DNA of 64,000 nucleotides, taken from NCBI GenBank assembly GCA_022768865.1, contig JALELH010000098.1:40792-104791 (forward strand). The letters are read 5' to 3'. Shown one piece after another: positions 61,507 to 64,000 of this stretch (within the stretch, counting starts at the first letter, position 1; each line of letters starts with the position of its first letter). This DNA comes from Spirochaetia bacterium. Its GTDB lineage: Bacteria > Spirochaetota > Spirochaetia > Treponematales > Treponemataceae. Under the pieces are notes generated by a model. The model saw only the letters and a list, made by a program, of their open reading frames with translations, was not told the DNA's origin and did not search any database. The position numbers and the translations under genes are program-made.

Positions 61507-63845
61507 TGAGCGGCGATTTTCTTTTTCAGTCAGCAGCAGCAAAAACTCATGAACCTTTGGCTTCCCGCATGAGGCCAAGGACTTTAGACGAATACATTGG
61601 TCAGAACCACATTGTAGGCAAGGGCCGCCTTTTGCGCCGTGCCATTCAGGCAGACCAGCTTACATCTGTTATTTTTTACGGACCACCGGGAACAGGCAAG
61701 ACAACTTTAGCCCGCGTAATTGCAAACCACACAAGTTCAAACTTTATAACCCTCAATGCTGTTTTAACCGGTGTTGCCAACATCCGTGAAGCAATAAAAG
61801 AAGCAGAAGATAAAAAAAATCTTTACGGCAAAAAGACAATTCTCTTTGTAGATGAAGTCCACCGCTGGAACAAAAGCCAGCAGGATGCACTTCTTCCATG
61901 GGTAGAAAACGGAACCATTATCTTAATCGGTGCAACAACGGAAAATCCTTTTTTTGAAGTAAACAAAGCCCTTGTAAGCCGCAGCCGTGTTTTCCAGCTT
62001 AAGTCTTTGGAAAAAGAAGATTTGTTTCTGGCGGCAAAGCAGGCACTTAATGATGCAGAACGCGGCTACGGAAAATGGAAAGTTACATTTGAGGACGGCG
62101 CACTGGAACATCTTGTAGAAACTGCCAACGGAGACTGCCGTTCCCTTTTAAATGCTCTGGAACTCGCCGTTGAAACTACACCGGAAAGCTGGCCCCCTTT
62201 GCCTGAAACGGAAATCTATATTTCAAAAGAAGCCTGTGAAGAAAGCATTCAGAAAAAAGTTGTTTTATACGACAGGGACGGGGACTACCATTACGACATT
62301 ATTTCCGCCTTTATAAAAAGCCTGCGCGGCAGGGACCCTGATGCTGCATGTTACTGGCTTGCAAGGATGGTAAAGGCAGGGGAAGACCCCCACTTTATTT
62401 TCCGCCGCATGCTCATTTCCAGCTGTGAAGATACAGGCCTTGCAGATCCAAATGCAATTCAGGTTGTGGAAAGCTGTGCCGCTGCCTTTGACAGGGTAGG
62501 CTTTCCTGAAGGCAATTATTTTCTTGCTCATGCTGCCCTTTATCTGGCAACGGCACCAAAGTCAAATTCCAGCATGGCATTTTTTGATGCAATGGCTGCC
62601 GTAGAAAAAGAAGACGTAGACGTGCCTAATCATTTAAAAGACAACAGCCGCGATGCAGAAGGCTTTGGTCATGGCAAAGGCTATCTTTACCCCCATGCCT
62701 ACAGAGACCATTGGGTTGCACAGCAGTATCTGCCGGATTCCCTTATGGGCAGGGTATTTTATACGCCGACAGAACAGGGCTACGAAGGCAAAATCCGCAA
62801 TGACGTTTTAAGCCGCAGGGAAGCACAGATTGCCGCAATTCTGGAAGATGCCGATGCAAGTGAAGGTTTAATGGTAAATCCTGTTTCTGACTGGTGGGCA
62901 AAAGCAGGACATTTTGCAGGTTTTGAAAAGACGGAAGAGAATTTAACATTTACGCCGGAAGACAAAAACCGCAATGTAAGCTTAAACCGTGCAGAAAATG
63001 CATGGAAGTCAAGAACGGAACTTAACCGTGCAGAAGTCCTTCTTGAAACACGCAACGCCATGATTTCAGCGGCAGAAGTTTTACGCCACCACCGGTGCCT
63101 GATTGCCAATGCAGATGACGGACTTTTGATTTTTGATTTAATAAGAAAGACGCCGGAAGGTCATGTCTATGGAATATGCAGGACAGAAAAGGGCCTGGAA
63201 ACTTTAAAGCAGTATTCTTCTACTCTGGCAGAACTTGATAAACCTGAATATGCAGTTCAGTGCGGCGTAAACTTGTGGAAGAACAACGGCCTTGCTGAGA
63301 CAATAGAAAAGTTTAAAGATAAGGAATTCGACAGGTTCTTTGCACGGAACATTTTTGCATCAAAAGAAGACATGATTCAGTGTGCAGAAGTTTTTGCAGA
63401 TTTAAAGGCTAAAGGCATTCTTTGTGCAAATGCAAGGATTGTTTTAAGCCAGATAATTCCGGGCGGCGGTCAGCATTTAAGCAGGCTTTTAAAAGATGAT
63501 TTTGCTGATGAAGCTGTTCTTTCAGAAATTGAAAAGGCAGAAAAAGATTTCTTTACGGACAGCAGCAATGCTCTTTTTAACTGGGATGAAAATTCTATTG
63601 AAGAAGTTTTTGCAGGCAAAGGTTTTGAATGCAGGGCAATTCCCTTTGTTCAGACTGAAAAAAGACGCATAGCGGAAGCGGAATACAGCAAGTGGTTTGA
63701 CGAAAATTATTCTGCCTATGGAAAGTTCATTTCTGAAAAGGCAGGCAGGGAAATATTTGCAGGCTTTAAGGAACTTTTTAAGCAGGCGGCGGATAAAAAA
63801 ACTTTTGACTGGAAAATCAAAAACTGCATTATTGTTTTAGGCTGA
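61506..63845 (+). CDS. rarA: RarA AAA+ ATPase fused to a C-terminal domain of unknown function
   Basis: 779 residues. Residues 1-430 are RarA/MgsA, the replication-associated recombination protein: RPRTLDEYIGQ, Walker A FYGPPGTGKTTLAR, Walker B ILFVDEVHRWNK, sensor 1 IGATTENPFFEVN, and the C-terminal DAMAAVEKE and PNHLKD region. RarA alone is about 440 residues. Residues about 500-779 form an extra alpha/beta domain (SRTELNRAEVLLETR, AEVLRHHRCLIANADDGLLIF) known from RarA-fusion proteins of cyanobacteria and spirochaetes. Its function is unknown. Confidence 0.88.
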   Translation: MSGDFLFQSAAAKTHEPLASRMRPRTLDEYIGQNHIVGKGRLLRRAIQADQLTSVIFYGPPGTGKTTLARVIANHTSSNFITLNAVLTGVANIREAIKEAEDKKNLYGKKTILFVDEVHRWNKSQQDALLPWVENGTIILIGATTENPFFEVNKALVSRSRVFQLKSLEKEDLFLAAKQALNDAERGYGKWKVTFEDGALEHLVETANGDCRSLLNALELAVETTPESWPPLPETEIYISKEACEESIQKKVVLYDRDGDYHYDIISAFIKSLRGRDPDAACYWLARMVKAGEDPHFIFRRMLISSCEDTGLADPNAIQVVESCAAAFDRVGFPEGNYFLAHAALYLATAPKSNSSMAFFDAMAAVEKEDVDVPNHLKDNSRDAEGFGHGKGYLYPHAYRDHWVAQQYLPDSLMGRVFYTPTEQGYEGKIRNDVLSRREAQIAAILEDADASEGLMVNPVSDWWAKAGHFAGFEKTEENLTFTPEDKNRNVSLNRAENAWKSRTELNRAEVLLETRNAMISAAEVLRHHRCLIANADDGLLIFDLIRKTPEGHVYGICRTEKGLETLKQYSSTLAELDKPEYAVQCGVNLWKNNGLAETIEKFKDKEFDRFFARNIFASKEDMIQCAEVFADLKAKGILCANARIVLSQIIPGGGQHLSRLLKDDFADEAVLSEIEKAEKDFFTDSSNALFNWDENSIEEVFAGKGFECRAIPFVQTEKRRIAEAEYSKWFDENYSAYGKFISEKAGREIFAGFKELFKQAADKKTFDWKIKNCIIVLG

Positions 63846-63908
63846 ATATCTAATTATTCCGAGTTATACTCAAAAGTTGTGGATTGGCTAAAGTTGTATA
63901 AATAGAAA

Positions 63909-63969
63909 AAGAGGTTTGAATCGGATATAATGTTTTTAGCAACCAACAACATACCGAAGGAAACCTCTT
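63909..63969 (+). promoter_or_regulatory. inverted repeat in the leader of the right-edge gene
   Basis: AAGAGGTTT (63909-63917) and AAACCTCTT (63961-63969) are perfect 9-bp arms, the second ending directly before the ATG. In RNA the stem would partly cover the ribosome site AAGGAAA. Hairpins of this kind limit read-through expression of some transposase genes. Confidence 0.55.
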
Positions 63970-64000
63970 ATGAAAGACATTCTACAGTTTAATGAAGAAA
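63970..64000 (+). CDS. 5' end of a gene cut by the window, possibly a transposase
   Basis: Only ten codons are visible (MKDILQFNEE). AAGGAAA lies upstream. The start resembles that of some IS256/mutator transposases, and the leader contains GTTGTATAAATAG, close to terminal-repeat sequences of that group. With so little sequence this remains a guess. Confidence 0.3.
   Translation, partial: MKDILQFNEE

Noticed and set aside
62780..63109. Minus-strand frame inside rarA
   Set aside because: Serine-rich antisense shadow within a strongly coding gene.

Overview
The window looks like a chromosomal segment of a free-living or gut/rumen-type saccharolytic spirochaete of the genus Treponema. The evidence is composite: Treponema-like gene order (khpA-rimM-trmD-rplS followed by flagellar-export-related small genes; folD next to an acidic-tract outer-membrane barrel), many lipoproteins with relaxed spirochaetal lipoboxes, a PilZ protein, RNase Y, FolE2, and homopolymeric G tracts. 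The genus call is inference from protein families and synteny; no marker rRNA is present.

Layout. 1-12.2 kb: PilZ protein, asnS, an RpoS/RpoD-type sigma factor preceded by a near-consensus sigma-54 promoter, a PhnP-like MBL hydrolase, rpmB, an SH3/M48/CHASE2-cyclase operon, uvrB and an HtrA protease. 12.3-18.9 kb: a complete trpE-trpGD-trpCF-trpB-trpA operon with two gene fusions and a palindrome just downstream of its promoter. 19-21 kb: a radC homologue, a SUMF1-type lipoprotein and the first of three 22-23 bp degenerate tandem arrays. 21.2-34.5 kb: a beta-mannan utilisation locus: binding protein, two permeases, a GH5 mannanase, cellobiose 2-epimerase-like enzyme, two GH130 phosphorylases and manA on the minus strand, a divergent outer-membrane protein, and a LacI regulator. 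Two identical 16-bp operators sit at the two divergent promoters. 34.5-41.7 kb: second tandem array, two orphan binding proteins, a RACo-like ASKHA protein, RNase Y, galactokinase. 41.9-47.2 kb: rpsP-khpA-rimM-trmD-rplS, then FliK/YlqG-like, FlhB-like, HD-GYP-N-like, YraN, FlgM-like and zinc-ribbon genes, and tRNA-Leu(UAA). 47.3-51.7 kb: bacteriohemerythrin and a three-gene surface operon (WD40/beta-barrel fusion plus two lipoproteins, the last with a G8 tract in its signal peptide). 51.8-64 kb: a DUF3990/DUF3791 toxin-antitoxin-like pair, third tandem array, TatD, pgi, argR, a folD-folE2-miaB operon, an OmpW-like barrel, a lipoprotein, a RarA fusion protein, and the start of a probable insertion sequence.

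How it fits together. The mannan locus encodes a full route: extracellular mannanase, ABC import of oligosaccharides, reducing-end epimerisation to mannosyl-glucose, phosphorolysis to mannose-1-phosphate and glucose, and mannose-6-phosphate isomerisation. The ATPase is not encoded here and would have to be shared. The sigma-54 to sigma-70 arrangement resembles the RpoN-RpoS cascade known in Borrelia. Intergenic DNA is unusually structured: three 22-23 bp quasi-palindromic tandem arrays, two copies of a ~110-125 bp palindromic element, several composite hairpin elements carrying GGCGAAAG/CTTTCGCC arms, and copies of a GTCATCCTGAA-type dispersed repeat. These repeats are the least explained content of the window. 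Several genes also seem to be leaderless, with a -10 element abutting the start codon.
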